The notes beneath the pieces are model-generated. The model was given only the letters and a program-made list of their open reading frames with translations. It was not told the origin of the DNA and ran no database searches. From Pseudomonadota bacterium (GTDB lineage Bacteria > Myxococcota > Myxococcia > Myxococcales > Myxococcaceae), in assembly GCA_023426545.1 (NCBI GenBank), contig JAFAAN010000152.1, positions 39,753 to 103,752 of the forward strand: 64,000 nucleotides of DNA. Reading direction: 5' to 3'. A program made the translations under genes and the position numbers. Of the stretch, positions 33,516 through 40,831 are shown piece after piece. The first letter of the stretch is position 1, and each line of letters opens with the position of its first letter.

Positions 33516-34946
33516 GTGACCACGTTCCGCCGATGCTCCCTGCTCCTCGCGTTTGTGATGGCCACTTCGCCCGCCTACGGACAGTCCGCGGGGAAGAAGG
33601 CCAGCAAGAAGAAGCCCGCCGCCACCCAGCCGGTGAAGACGACCAAGGCGCTTCCCTCCGACGAAGCGAGCGACGCGGAATCCATCGAACCCAGGGTATT
33701 CGGCTCCCCTGAGGAAGAGGCGGCCGCGCAGGCCCCCTTGGACGCGCCCACCGAGGGCGCGTCGGCCCCCGGCGCCAGGCTGGCGGCGGTGACGGCCACC
33801 AGCCCGGTGGCGCTGTTCGCGGTGGCGCGGACGCCGGCGGTCGAGGAGGCCGCGGCGAAGCTGGAGGAGGAGCTGCTCCGCCGGCTGAAGGCGGGCGGTG
33901 GCGTGGAGCTGGTGGACCTGGGCGCGGCCTTCCCGCAGTCGCCGCCGCCCTCGCTGGCGCGCGCGGACACGCTGTTCGAGCAGGGGCGCTCCGACTACGA
34001 CAACCTGGACCCCGAGTCGGCGGAGGCGAAGTTCCTCGCCGCGGCGGAGGCCTACACGCAGCACCCGGCGGCGCTGAGCACGGAGCGCCTGGGCAAGACG
34101 TACCTGTTCCTCGGCGCGTCGCGGATGCTCAACGGAGACGCCGCGGGTGCCCTGGACGCCTTCCGGCGCGCGGTGGTGGCCGAACCCTCCACCGTCCCGG
34201 ACGCCGCGCTCTTCGGCCAGGACGTCCTGAAGTCCTTCGACCAGGCGCGCGCGGAGGTGCAGGCGCGCCCGGCCGGGACGCTGGTGGTGGAGTCGACGCC
34301 CGCGGGAGCCAGTGTGGTGGTGCGGGGCCGCGAGCTGGGCGTCACGCCGCTCAAGGGCGTGGAAGTCCCCGCTGGCCAGCACCCCCTCGTGGTGTCGCTG
34401 CCCGGCTACGCGTCCTTCTCGCAGTACACGGACGTGGCGTCCTCCCGGAGCACCGAGGTCAAGACGACACTGGAGCCCACCCCGGGCCTGTCCGCCGTGC
34501 GTGACGCGGCGGCCCACGCCGCCACCGCGCAGGCCTTCGAGCGGGACACGCCCCCACCGGAAGCACAGGCCATCGGGGAGCGGCTCAATGCCCGCTATGT
34601 GGTCCTCGCCGCCGTGTCCCGGAACGAGAAGGGCCGCCTGCAGGCGGAGCTCCAGGCGTGGGACCTGCGCTCCAACGCGCGGCTGCGCGGGGTGGAGATT
34701 GCGCTGGCCCCCGGGGCGACGAAGAACACCCCGGCCGCGGCGGCGGACCAGGTGCGCGCCTTCGTCAGCGGCGTCGCGCTGCCCCGCGTGGCGGAGAGCG
34801 GCTCGTTCGGCACGCTCATCAAGCGCCCCTGGTTCTGGGCGGTGGTAGGGGGCGCGGCGGCAGTGACGGCGGGCGCCGTCTTCATGGCCACGTCCCAGGA
34901 CAAGGGACGTCCCTACAACCCCGTCTCCGGTGGTATCGGCTTCTGA
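33516..34946 (+). CDS. PEGA-domain protein with C-terminal membrane helix (first of pair)
   Basis: 476 aa from GTG 33516. Signal peptide (RRCSLLLAFVMATSPAYG). A Lys/Pro/Ala-rich linker, a helical region with TPR-like packing (about 140-245: FLAAAEAYTQHPAALS, DAAGALDAFRRAVVAEP), a PEGA domain (about 250-320: GTLVVESTPAGASVVVRGRELG, LVVSLPGYASF) and a membrane helix near the C-terminus (FWAVVGGAAAVTAGAVFMA). PEGA domains are surface-exposed beta modules common in myxobacteria. The start lacks a Shine-Dalgarno; TAGCAT is six bases ahead. It is followed 38 bp later by a second PEGA protein. Role unknown; envelope-associated. Confidence 0.82.
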   Translation: MTTFRRCSLLLAFVMATSPAYGQSAGKKASKKKPAATQPVKTTKALPSDEASDAESIEPRVFGSPEEEAAAQAPLDAPTEGASAPGARLAAVTATSPVALFAVARTPAVEEAAAKLEEELLRRLKAGGGVELVDLGAAFPQSPPPSLARADTLFEQGRSDYDNLDPESAEAKFLAAAEAYTQHPAALSTERLGKTYLFLGASRMLNGDAAGALDAFRRAVVAEPSTVPDAALFGQDVLKSFDQARAEVQARPAGTLVVESTPAGASVVVRGRELGVTPLKGVEVPAGQHPLVVSLPGYASFSQYTDVASSRSTEVKTTLEPTPGLSAVRDAAAHAATAQAFERDTPPPEAQAIGERLNARYVVLAAVSRNEKGRLQAELQAWDLRSNARLRGVEIALAPGATKNTPAAAADQVRAFVSGVALPRVAESGSFGTLIKRPWFWAVVGGAAAVTAGAVFMATSQDKGRPYNPVSGGIGF

Positions 34947-34984
34947 GGCCTCCGCGCGCCGCCCTGTCTCCAAGGTCACCCCCC

Positions 34985-36184
34985 ATGAAAGCCCTCGCCC
35001 TCATCCTCCTCCCTGCACTGGCGCTCGCGGCCCCGCCCCAGGCGCGCCGCGTCTCCACCCTCCTGGTGCCCATGGACCCGGGCGCCGAGGCGTCCAGCGT
35101 GCAGATGGAGGGCTACATGAACGAAGCCCTCTCCCACTTCTCCGGCATGAGCATCCGCAAGTCGGAGGACCTGTTCGGCTTGCCCGAGGACCCGGAGGCC
35201 CGCGCCTCGCTGGAGCGCGGCCGCAAGGGCTTCTCGGAGAGCCTGGCCGCCTTCGACAAGAAGGAATACGAAGAGGCGGAGCGCAAGGTGCGCGCCACCC
35301 TGAAGGAGCTGCAGGGCGCGGCGGGCGCCATGCGGGGGTGCTCGCCGCTGTGTGACGCGCTGGCGCTCTACGCCGCGCTGCTGCACCTGCGCGGCGACGT
35401 GGAGGAGGCCAAGCTGACGCTCATCGACCTGATGGCGCTGTCCCCCACCCACGAGCTGTCCCCCAAGCGCTTCACGCGCGAGTTCATCTCCCTGCGCGTG
35501 CAGGTGGCCACCAGCCGCATGTCTCAGCTGCGAGGCACGGCCACGGTGAAGTCACGCCCGGCCGGCGCGCGCGTCTTCGTGGACGGCGAGGCCGTGGGCT
35601 ACACGCCGGTGACGCTGCCCGCGCTGCCCATTGGCAAGCACCTGGTGCGCGTGGAGCGCCCCGGCTTCCGCCAGTACGGTCAAATCATGGAGGTGACCAC
35701 GGACGACGTCGAGGTGACGGCCAACCTGGTGCCCACGTCCTCCTACAAGGCCTATGACGCGCAGCTGGACCGGGTGGCGGGCGAGGTGAACCGCGCCGGC
35801 GAGAAGGCCTCCGGCGTGGCGGCCATGGCGCAGTCCCTGGGCCTGGACCGCGTCATGGTGGGCACCCTGCGCTCCAACGGCGAGGGCTCCGAGCTCACCC
35901 TGGGCTACTACGACGCGCGCAGCGGCCAGCGCCTTGCGGGGCGGCGCATGTCGCTCCAGGGCGACGAGTACGGCCAGCTCAAGCAGGAGATGGAGCGGGT
36001 GGTGAACCACCTGGTGAACACCATTGGCGAGAAGGCGTCGAAGAGCCGTGACCCGCTGGACAACCGCGGGGGCATGGAGGACTGGTCCGCGGAGGACCGG
36101 GGCGGCCGCGCCAAGGCACAGGACAAGAAGCACAAGGACGGCAAGGACCCGCTCGACAGTGTGTCCGGAACCGAGGACTGGTGA
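34985..36184 (+). CDS. PEGA-domain secreted protein (second of pair)
   Basis: 399 aa from ATG 34985. Signal peptide MKALALILLPALALAAP. A helical region (about 85-175: FDKKEYEEAERKVRATLKEL, a CSPLC pair), PEGA domain (about 180-245: GTATVKSRPAGARVFVDGEA, HLVRVERPGFRQYGQIMEV). A charged low-complexity tail carries two copies of a short motif, DPLDNRGGMEDW and DPLDSVSGTEDW, the second at the very C-terminus. It has no C-terminal membrane helix. Same architecture as the preceding gene, so the two probably act together; neither has an assigned function. Confidence 0.82.
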   Translation: MKALALILLPALALAAPPQARRVSTLLVPMDPGAEASSVQMEGYMNEALSHFSGMSIRKSEDLFGLPEDPEARASLERGRKGFSESLAAFDKKEYEEAERKVRATLKELQGAAGAMRGCSPLCDALALYAALLHLRGDVEEAKLTLIDLMALSPTHELSPKRFTREFISLRVQVATSRMSQLRGTATVKSRPAGARVFVDGEAVGYTPVTLPALPIGKHLVRVERPGFRQYGQIMEVTTDDVEVTANLVPTSSYKAYDAQLDRVAGEVNRAGEKASGVAAMAQSLGLDRVMVGTLRSNGEGSELTLGYYDARSGQRLAGRRMSLQGDEYGQLKQEMERVVNHLVNTIGEKASKSRDPLDNRGGMEDWSAEDRGGRAKAQDKKHKDGKDPLDSVSGTEDW

Positions 36185-36194
36185 CGCACGGCGC

Positions 36195-36222
36195 TTGTCC
36201 CGGGCCGGCCGGGGCCTAGAGT
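36195..36222 (+). promoter_or_regulatory. Candidate promoter of the barrel-SppA gene
   Basis: TTGTCC (36195-36200), 16 bases, TAGAGT (36217-36222), four of six matches each. The ATG is ten bases after the -10, so the transcript would have almost no leader. Confidence 0.42.
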
Positions 36223-36232
36223 CCCGGGACGT

Positions 36233-38710
36233 ATGCGCCTGCTCGCCCTCCTGCTCCTCCCCGGCCTCGCGCTCGCCCAGACGAGCGTCATCAGCCAGCC
36301 CGCCCTGCCCTCCCGGGGCGTGACGCTGCCGCCCACCGGCGCCGCGCTGGTGGACGAGGCCACCGCCCTATCCCTCAACCCCGCGGGCCTGGGCTTCGTC
36401 ACCGGCAGCCAGCTCTACTACCTGCACGAGCGCAACCTCGTGCATGACGGGCTCGGAGACGGCGTCTTCCTGGCCACCCGCCTGCTCGGCCTGGGCCTGG
36501 GCGGCTCCATGGAGTGGATTCGCGACCGCGCGACGCCGGACTACCGGCGCACGTCGCTCGGCCTCTCGCTGGGCACGCGCACGCTGCAGCTGGGCGGCGC
36601 GTGGCACGCGTACGGCTCGGCCCACCGGGACATCGACGCGCTGGACACCTTCGACCTCGGCCTCACGGCACGGCCCCTCCGGGCGCTGTCGGTGGGCGCG
36701 GTGGTGCGGGACGTCAACGCGCCCACCGAGGGCACCCTGACGCTGAGGCGGCAGTACAACCTGGGCGTGGGCGTGCGCCCGCTGGACGAGCGCTACACGC
36801 TGGGCGTGGACTGGCTCTTCTCCGAGGGCGCCTTCCGCCAGGGACAGGCGACGTACACGCTCAACGCGGAGGTGGTTCCGGGGCTGCGCCTGGGCGCGGG
36901 CGTGTCCCACGGCTTCACCTCCGGGGTGCCGGTGGCGCTCCAGGTGGCCGCCACGCTGGACACCTCGCACCTGGGCCTCACCTACGCGGCGGGCGGGACG
37001 AACGCCGGGCGGGACCACCTGGTGGCGGTGCGGCTGTCGACGGAGACGTACCGCTCGATTGCGCCGCGCGGCGGCGTGGTGACCCTGCTGGACCTGAACG
37101 ACGCCCTGCGCGGCGGCACCAGCCCCGTGCTGTCCTGGCTGGGCATCAGCGAGGCGGACCCGTACCTGCGGCTGACGCGGTGGCTGGACCTGGCCACGCA
37201 GGACGAGCGGCTGGCTGGCGTCGTGCTGAAGATGGAGGGCCTGCCCGGGGTGAGCTGGGGCAAGGCGGAGGAGCTGCGCCAGGCCCTGCTGCGCCTGCGC
37301 GCCTCCGGCAAGCGCGTCATGGCGGTGGTGCTGTCCGCCGACGACCTGGGCTACTTCGTCGCCTCGGCGGCGGACCGCATCTACGTGCTGCAGGAGTCCC
37401 TGCTCTACATCAACGGCCTGAGCGCGCACCTCCAGTCGTACGGCGGGACCATGGAGAAGCTGGGCGTGCACTGGGACGTGGCGCGGGTGGGCCGCTTCAA
37501 GACGGCGCCCGAGCAGCTCACGCTGAGCACGCCCAGTGACGCGGCGCTCGAATCGACCAACGCGTACCTGGACACGGAGGTCGCCGTCTACGAGAAGGCC
37601 GTGCAGGAGGGCCGGAAGGTGCCCGTGGAGCGCCTGCATGCGCTGTGGGCCCTGGGCCTGCCCAGCGCGAAGCGCGCCGTGGAGCTGGGGATGATGGATG
37701 GCGTCATCTCCACCTCGGAGCTCGACACGAAGGTGGCCGAGCTGGTCCCCGGCGGGCGCTTCAGCACCACGTACGCGCCGCGGAACGAGCGGGACGGGCG
37801 CTGGGGCCGGCGGCGCCGCATCGCCGTGGTGCCGGTGCTGGGGGACATCACCGGCGGCCGCAGCCGCGAGGACCCGCTGGGCTTCAGTCGCATCGCCGGA
37901 GCGGAGACGGTGATTCGCGCGCTGACGGAGGCCCGGGCGGACCCGAGCGTGGTGGCCATCGTCCTGCGCGTGGACTCGGGCGGCGGAGAGGTGCTGGCGT
38001 CACACCTGATGTACGAGGCCGTGCTGGAGGCCGGCAAGCACAAGCCCGTCATCGCCTCCATGGGTGACGTGGCCGCGTCCGGCGGCTACTACGCCGCCAT
38101 CGGCGCGCACGAGGTGCTGGCGCTGCCCACCACGCTGACGGGCAGCATCGGCGTCTTCTACATCAAGCCCGCCCTCGAGGGCCTCCTGGGCGGCGTGCTG
38201 GGCATCCACCAGGAGAGCCTCCCCCGCGCGCCGCTGGCGGACATCCTCGACGTGTGGCGCCCGTGGAACCAGGAGGAGCAGGACGCGGCGCAGGCCTGGG
38301 CGGACGCGTCGTATGACAGCTTCATCACCCAGGTGGCCCTGCGGCGGAAGATGGACAAGGCGAAGGTGGACGAGGTGGCGCGCGGGCGCGTGTGGAGCGG
38401 CCAGGACGCGCTGGCCCGGGGGCTGGTGGACCGGCTGGGCGGCCTGCTGGAGGCGGTGGACGCCGCGAGGATGCGGGCGGGCATCGGCCCCAGCGAGGAG
38501 CTGGACCTGGTGGTGATGGGCGAGGCGCGCGGCTTCCTCTCCGGGCTGGGCGGCGAGCCCGGCGTGCGGGCGGCCCTGTCGCTGCTGCCCCCAGCGGAGC
38601 CCGTCCTGCCGGAGTCCCTGCGAGCGCTGGCCCGCTCGGCCGGGCTGAGCCTGACGCTGCTCCAGCCGGGCGTGAAGGCGATGATGCCCTTCCAGCTCAC
38701 CGTCCGCTGA
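36233..38710 (+). CDS. sppA: Signal peptide peptidase SppA (S49) fused to an N-terminal beta-barrel-like domain
   Basis: 825 aa; ordinary long SppA is about 600 aa. Signal peptide MRLLALLLLPGLALAQ. Residues about 20-285 are alternating beta strands typical of an outer-membrane barrel (LSLNPAGLGFVTGSQLYYL, GLSLGTRTLQLGGAWHAYGS, LTLRRQYNLGVGVRP, GLRLGAGVSHGFTSGVP). Residues about 295-800 are tandem S49 domains. The general-base Lys is in the first (VGRFKTAPEQLTL) and the Ser nucleophile in the second (DVAASGGYYAA), with LTGSIGVFYIKPALEGLL after it, so the Ser/Lys dyad is complete. Canonical SppA is inner-membrane; the fusion suggests action at the outer membrane or periplasm. The order of domains is seen; localisation is inference. 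Confidence 0.88.
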   Translation: MRLLALLLLPGLALAQTSVISQPALPSRGVTLPPTGAALVDEATALSLNPAGLGFVTGSQLYYLHERNLVHDGLGDGVFLATRLLGLGLGGSMEWIRDRATPDYRRTSLGLSLGTRTLQLGGAWHAYGSAHRDIDALDTFDLGLTARPLRALSVGAVVRDVNAPTEGTLTLRRQYNLGVGVRPLDERYTLGVDWLFSEGAFRQGQATYTLNAEVVPGLRLGAGVSHGFTSGVPVALQVAATLDTSHLGLTYAAGGTNAGRDHLVAVRLSTETYRSIAPRGGVVTLLDLNDALRGGTSPVLSWLGISEADPYLRLTRWLDLATQDERLAGVVLKMEGLPGVSWGKAEELRQALLRLRASGKRVMAVVLSADDLGYFVASAADRIYVLQESLLYINGLSAHLQSYGGTMEKLGVHWDVARVGRFKTAPEQLTLSTPSDAALESTNAYLDTEVAVYEKAVQEGRKVPVERLHALWALGLPSAKRAVELGMMDGVISTSELDTKVAELVPGGRFSTTYAPRNERDGRWGRRRRIAVVPVLGDITGGRSREDPLGFSRIAGAETVIRALTEARADPSVVAIVLRVDSGGGEVLASHLMYEAVLEAGKHKPVIASMGDVAASGGYYAAIGAHEVLALPTTLTGSIGVFYIKPALEGLLGGVLGIHQESLPRAPLADILDVWRPWNQEEQDAAQAWADASYDSFITQVALRRKMDKAKVDEVARGRVWSGQDALARGLVDRLGGLLEAVDAARMRAGIGPSEELDLVVMGEARGFLSGLGGEPGVRAALSLLPPAEPVLPESLRALARSAGLSLTLLQPGVKAMMPFQLTVR

Positions 38711-38964
38711 CGCCCCGCGAGGCGGCCAGAGGTCCGCGGGACGACACCGCGCGAAAAAAGCGGCGGCGCCGCCGCTCGCCTCTGTTACTGTTACCCCTGC
38801 ACCCCGGATGGCTTCAGGGCCGCCAGGGTGCTCCAGGAACCGGCGGTTCGGCCTGCTCGTCTCCAGGGCCCCGCGTCCGCTTCCTGTCCCACGGCCTGAG
38901 TCACCATGCGCCCCCGCCCTCCCCCAGGAGCGGCCGACCGGGGCGCACACAGTCTGGAACTCCC
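38711..38964 (+). promoter_or_regulatory. Leader region of rho
   Basis: 254 bp without a gene. It holds A6 (38754-38759) followed by a perfect 16-bp palindrome GCGGCGGCGCCGCCGC (38760-38775), which on the minus strand is a hairpin plus T6. Next comes a tandem TGTTAC-TGTTAC (38783-38794), then a C-rich stretch (38850-38930) that could act as a Rho-utilisation site. Rho autoregulates through its leader in other bacteria; the layout here is compatible. Confidence 0.35.
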
Positions 38965-40506
38965 ATGAGCGAAAACCCTGATGACCGCGACCCACGTGAC
39001 ACCCCTCCCGTTCCCGCCGCCCGCGCCGTGGCCCCGCCCGAGCCGGATGACGACGGTGGCGACGAGGGTGACGACGAGGGTCCCGACGATGGCGATTCCG
39101 GCGCGGGTGGCGCCCAGGGCAACGGTCCCGGGCAGCCCGGCCAGGGCACGGGCCGCCGCCGCCGTCGCCGCCGCCGCCGCCGAGGCGCACAGGTCCACTT
39201 CACCCCGGACGGGCAGGCCTACCGGATGCAGCCGGGGGAGAATGGCCAGCAGGTCCAGGTCTTCCTGACGCCGCAGGAGCTGGAGCAGTACCGCCAGCGC
39301 CAGGCCCAGCAGCAACAGCAGCCGCCTCAGCAGCAGCAGCCGTCCGGCCACGGGGGTGGCCAGCAGCACGCGCGCCACGGGGGCGCTCAGCAGGCGGCGC
39401 AGCAGGCGAACCTGTCGCCGGTGGAGGGCGTGCTGGACACGGAGGTGAAGGGCCCCAACGCCTTCCTGCGCCAGCTCAAGCGCAACCTGCTGGCGGCGCC
39501 GGACGACCCGGAGCTGCCCAAGAACCTGGTCCAGAAGCTGCGGCTGCGGCAGGGCCAGTACATCACCGCCTTCGCGCAGATGCGGGGCCACAAGGGCGTC
39601 ATCCAGAAGGTGGACACGGTGGACGGCCGGCCGCTGGACGGCGCGCCGCGGCTGCCCCACTTCGCCGACCTGACGTCGGTGGACCCCACCGAGCGGCTCA
39701 AGCTGGAGAACGGGCACAAGGAGATGGTGACCCGCGTGCTGGACCTCATCTCGCCCATCGGCAAGGGGCAGCGCGCGCTCATCGTCGCCCCGCCGAAGAC
39801 GGGCAAGACCATCATGCTCCAGCGCATTGCCCAGGCCATCCTCGCCAACCACCCGGAGTGCCACGTCATGGTGGTGCTCATCGACGAGCGGCCCGAGGAA
39901 GTGACGGACATGCGGCGCAGCATCAAGGCCGAGGTGCTGGCCTCCAGCTCCGACCGGCCCACCGCGGACCACCTCAAGGTGGCGGAGCTGGCCCTGGAGC
40001 GCGCGCGCCGCCTGGTGGAGTCCGGCCGGGACGTGGTCATCCTCCTGGACTCCATCACCCGCCTGGCCCGGGCCTTCAACAAGGAGGTCGACAACTCCGG
40101 CCGCACCATGTCCGGCGGCGTGGACAGCCGCGCCCTGGAGCGCCCCAAGCGCATCTTCGGCGCCGCCCGCGCGACGGAGGAGGCCGGCTCGCTGACCATC
40201 ATCGGCACGGCGCTCATCGACACCGGCAGCCGCATGGACGAGGTCATCTTCGAGGAGTTCAAGGGCACCGGTAACTCCGAGGTGACGCTGGACCGGCTCC
40301 TGGCGGAGAAGCGCGTCTTCCCCGCGGTCAACATCGCCCAGTCCGGCACCCGCAAGGAGGAGAAGCTCTTCACCCTGCGCGAGTACGAGAAGGTGAAGAA
40401 GCTGCGGCAGATGCTCTTCTCCGTGAAGCCGGTGGAGGCCATGGAGGCGCTCGTGAAGCGGCTGTCGCGCTACACGTACAACGACGAGTTCCTCGACGAG
40501 CTGTAG
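38965..40506 (+). CDS. rho: Transcription termination factor Rho with long disordered N-terminus
   Basis: 513 aa from ATG 38965. Residues 1-150 replace the usual Rho N-terminal helical domain: an acidic Asp/Gly stretch, ten consecutive Arg (about 64-73), then Gln-rich runs. The cold-shock-like primary RNA site follows (GVLDTEVKGPNAFLRQL): the GFGFLR of E. coli Rho is here GPNAFLR, so one aromatic of RNP1 is gone. The ATPase ring is intact: Walker A APPKTGKT, catalytic Glu region VVLIDERPEEVTDM, Walker B VVILLDSITRLARA, Q-loop SGGVDSRALERPKRIFG, R-loop EEFKGTGNSE. A hexameric RNA helicase that ends transcription. Arg- and Gln-rich inserts in Rho of high-GC bacteria have been linked to RNA binding and phase separation. 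Confidence 0.95.
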   Translation: MSENPDDRDPRDTPPVPAARAVAPPEPDDDGGDEGDDEGPDDGDSGAGGAQGNGPGQPGQGTGRRRRRRRRRRGAQVHFTPDGQAYRMQPGENGQQVQVFLTPQELEQYRQRQAQQQQQPPQQQQPSGHGGGQQHARHGGAQQAAQQANLSPVEGVLDTEVKGPNAFLRQLKRNLLAAPDDPELPKNLVQKLRLRQGQYITAFAQMRGHKGVIQKVDTVDGRPLDGAPRLPHFADLTSVDPTERLKLENGHKEMVTRVLDLISPIGKGQRALIVAPPKTGKTIMLQRIAQAILANHPECHVMVVLIDERPEEVTDMRRSIKAEVLASSSDRPTADHLKVAELALERARRLVESGRDVVILLDSITRLARAFNKEVDNSGRTMSGGVDSRALERPKRIFGAARATEEAGSLTIIGTALIDTGSRMDEVIFEEFKGTGNSEVTLDRLLAEKRVFPAVNIAQSGTRKEEKLFTLREYEKVKKLRQMLFSVKPVEAMEALVKRLSRYTYNDEFLDEL

Positions 40507-40558
40507 GCCCTCGCTTCGGGAGTGGTGCGGCGGGCCCGGGTACGCGTAAGGTGGCGGC

Positions 40559-40828
40559 ATGATTCAGGGCTCGGGCCGCTGCCACTACCACCCGGAGCGC
40601 GCCGGCCTCGGCGTCTGCGTGGAGTGCCGGCGTGTCATCTGCCGGGAATGCACCACGCAGTTCGAGGGCATCAACCGCTGCGCGAGCTGCCTGGCCCAGC
40701 GCCTCCAGGCGCTGGAAGGCCCGGGCGAGCGCCGCGAGTGGACCGTGGGCAATGTGGTGTTCGCGCTGATGAGCGTGGCGCTCGTCTGGGCGGGCATCGC
40801 CTTTGTCGCCTCGGCGGTGGCGAGCTAG
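40559..40828 (+). CDS. B-box-type zinc finger protein with one membrane helix
   Basis: 89 aa; AAGGTGG before ATG 40559. Metal-binding pattern C8-x-H-x-H, CVECRRVICREC, then CASC gives eight Cys/His as in B-box zinc fingers. A C-terminal membrane helix follows (VGNVVFALMSVALVWAGIAFVASAV). Such proteins occur next to membrane-protein operons as tail-anchored factors. It ends four bases before the DUF4129 gene, so it is part of that operon. Confidence 0.82.
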   Translation: MIQGSGRCHYHPERAGLGVCVECRRVICRECTTQFEGINRCASCLAQRLQALEGPGERREWTVGNVVFALMSVALVWAGIAFVASAVAS

Positions 40829-40831
40829 CCC

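Noticed and set aside
39152..39182. CGC-rich microsatellite
   Set aside because: It is the Arg10 codon run of rho, with mixed CGC/CGT/CGA codons, and is in frame.
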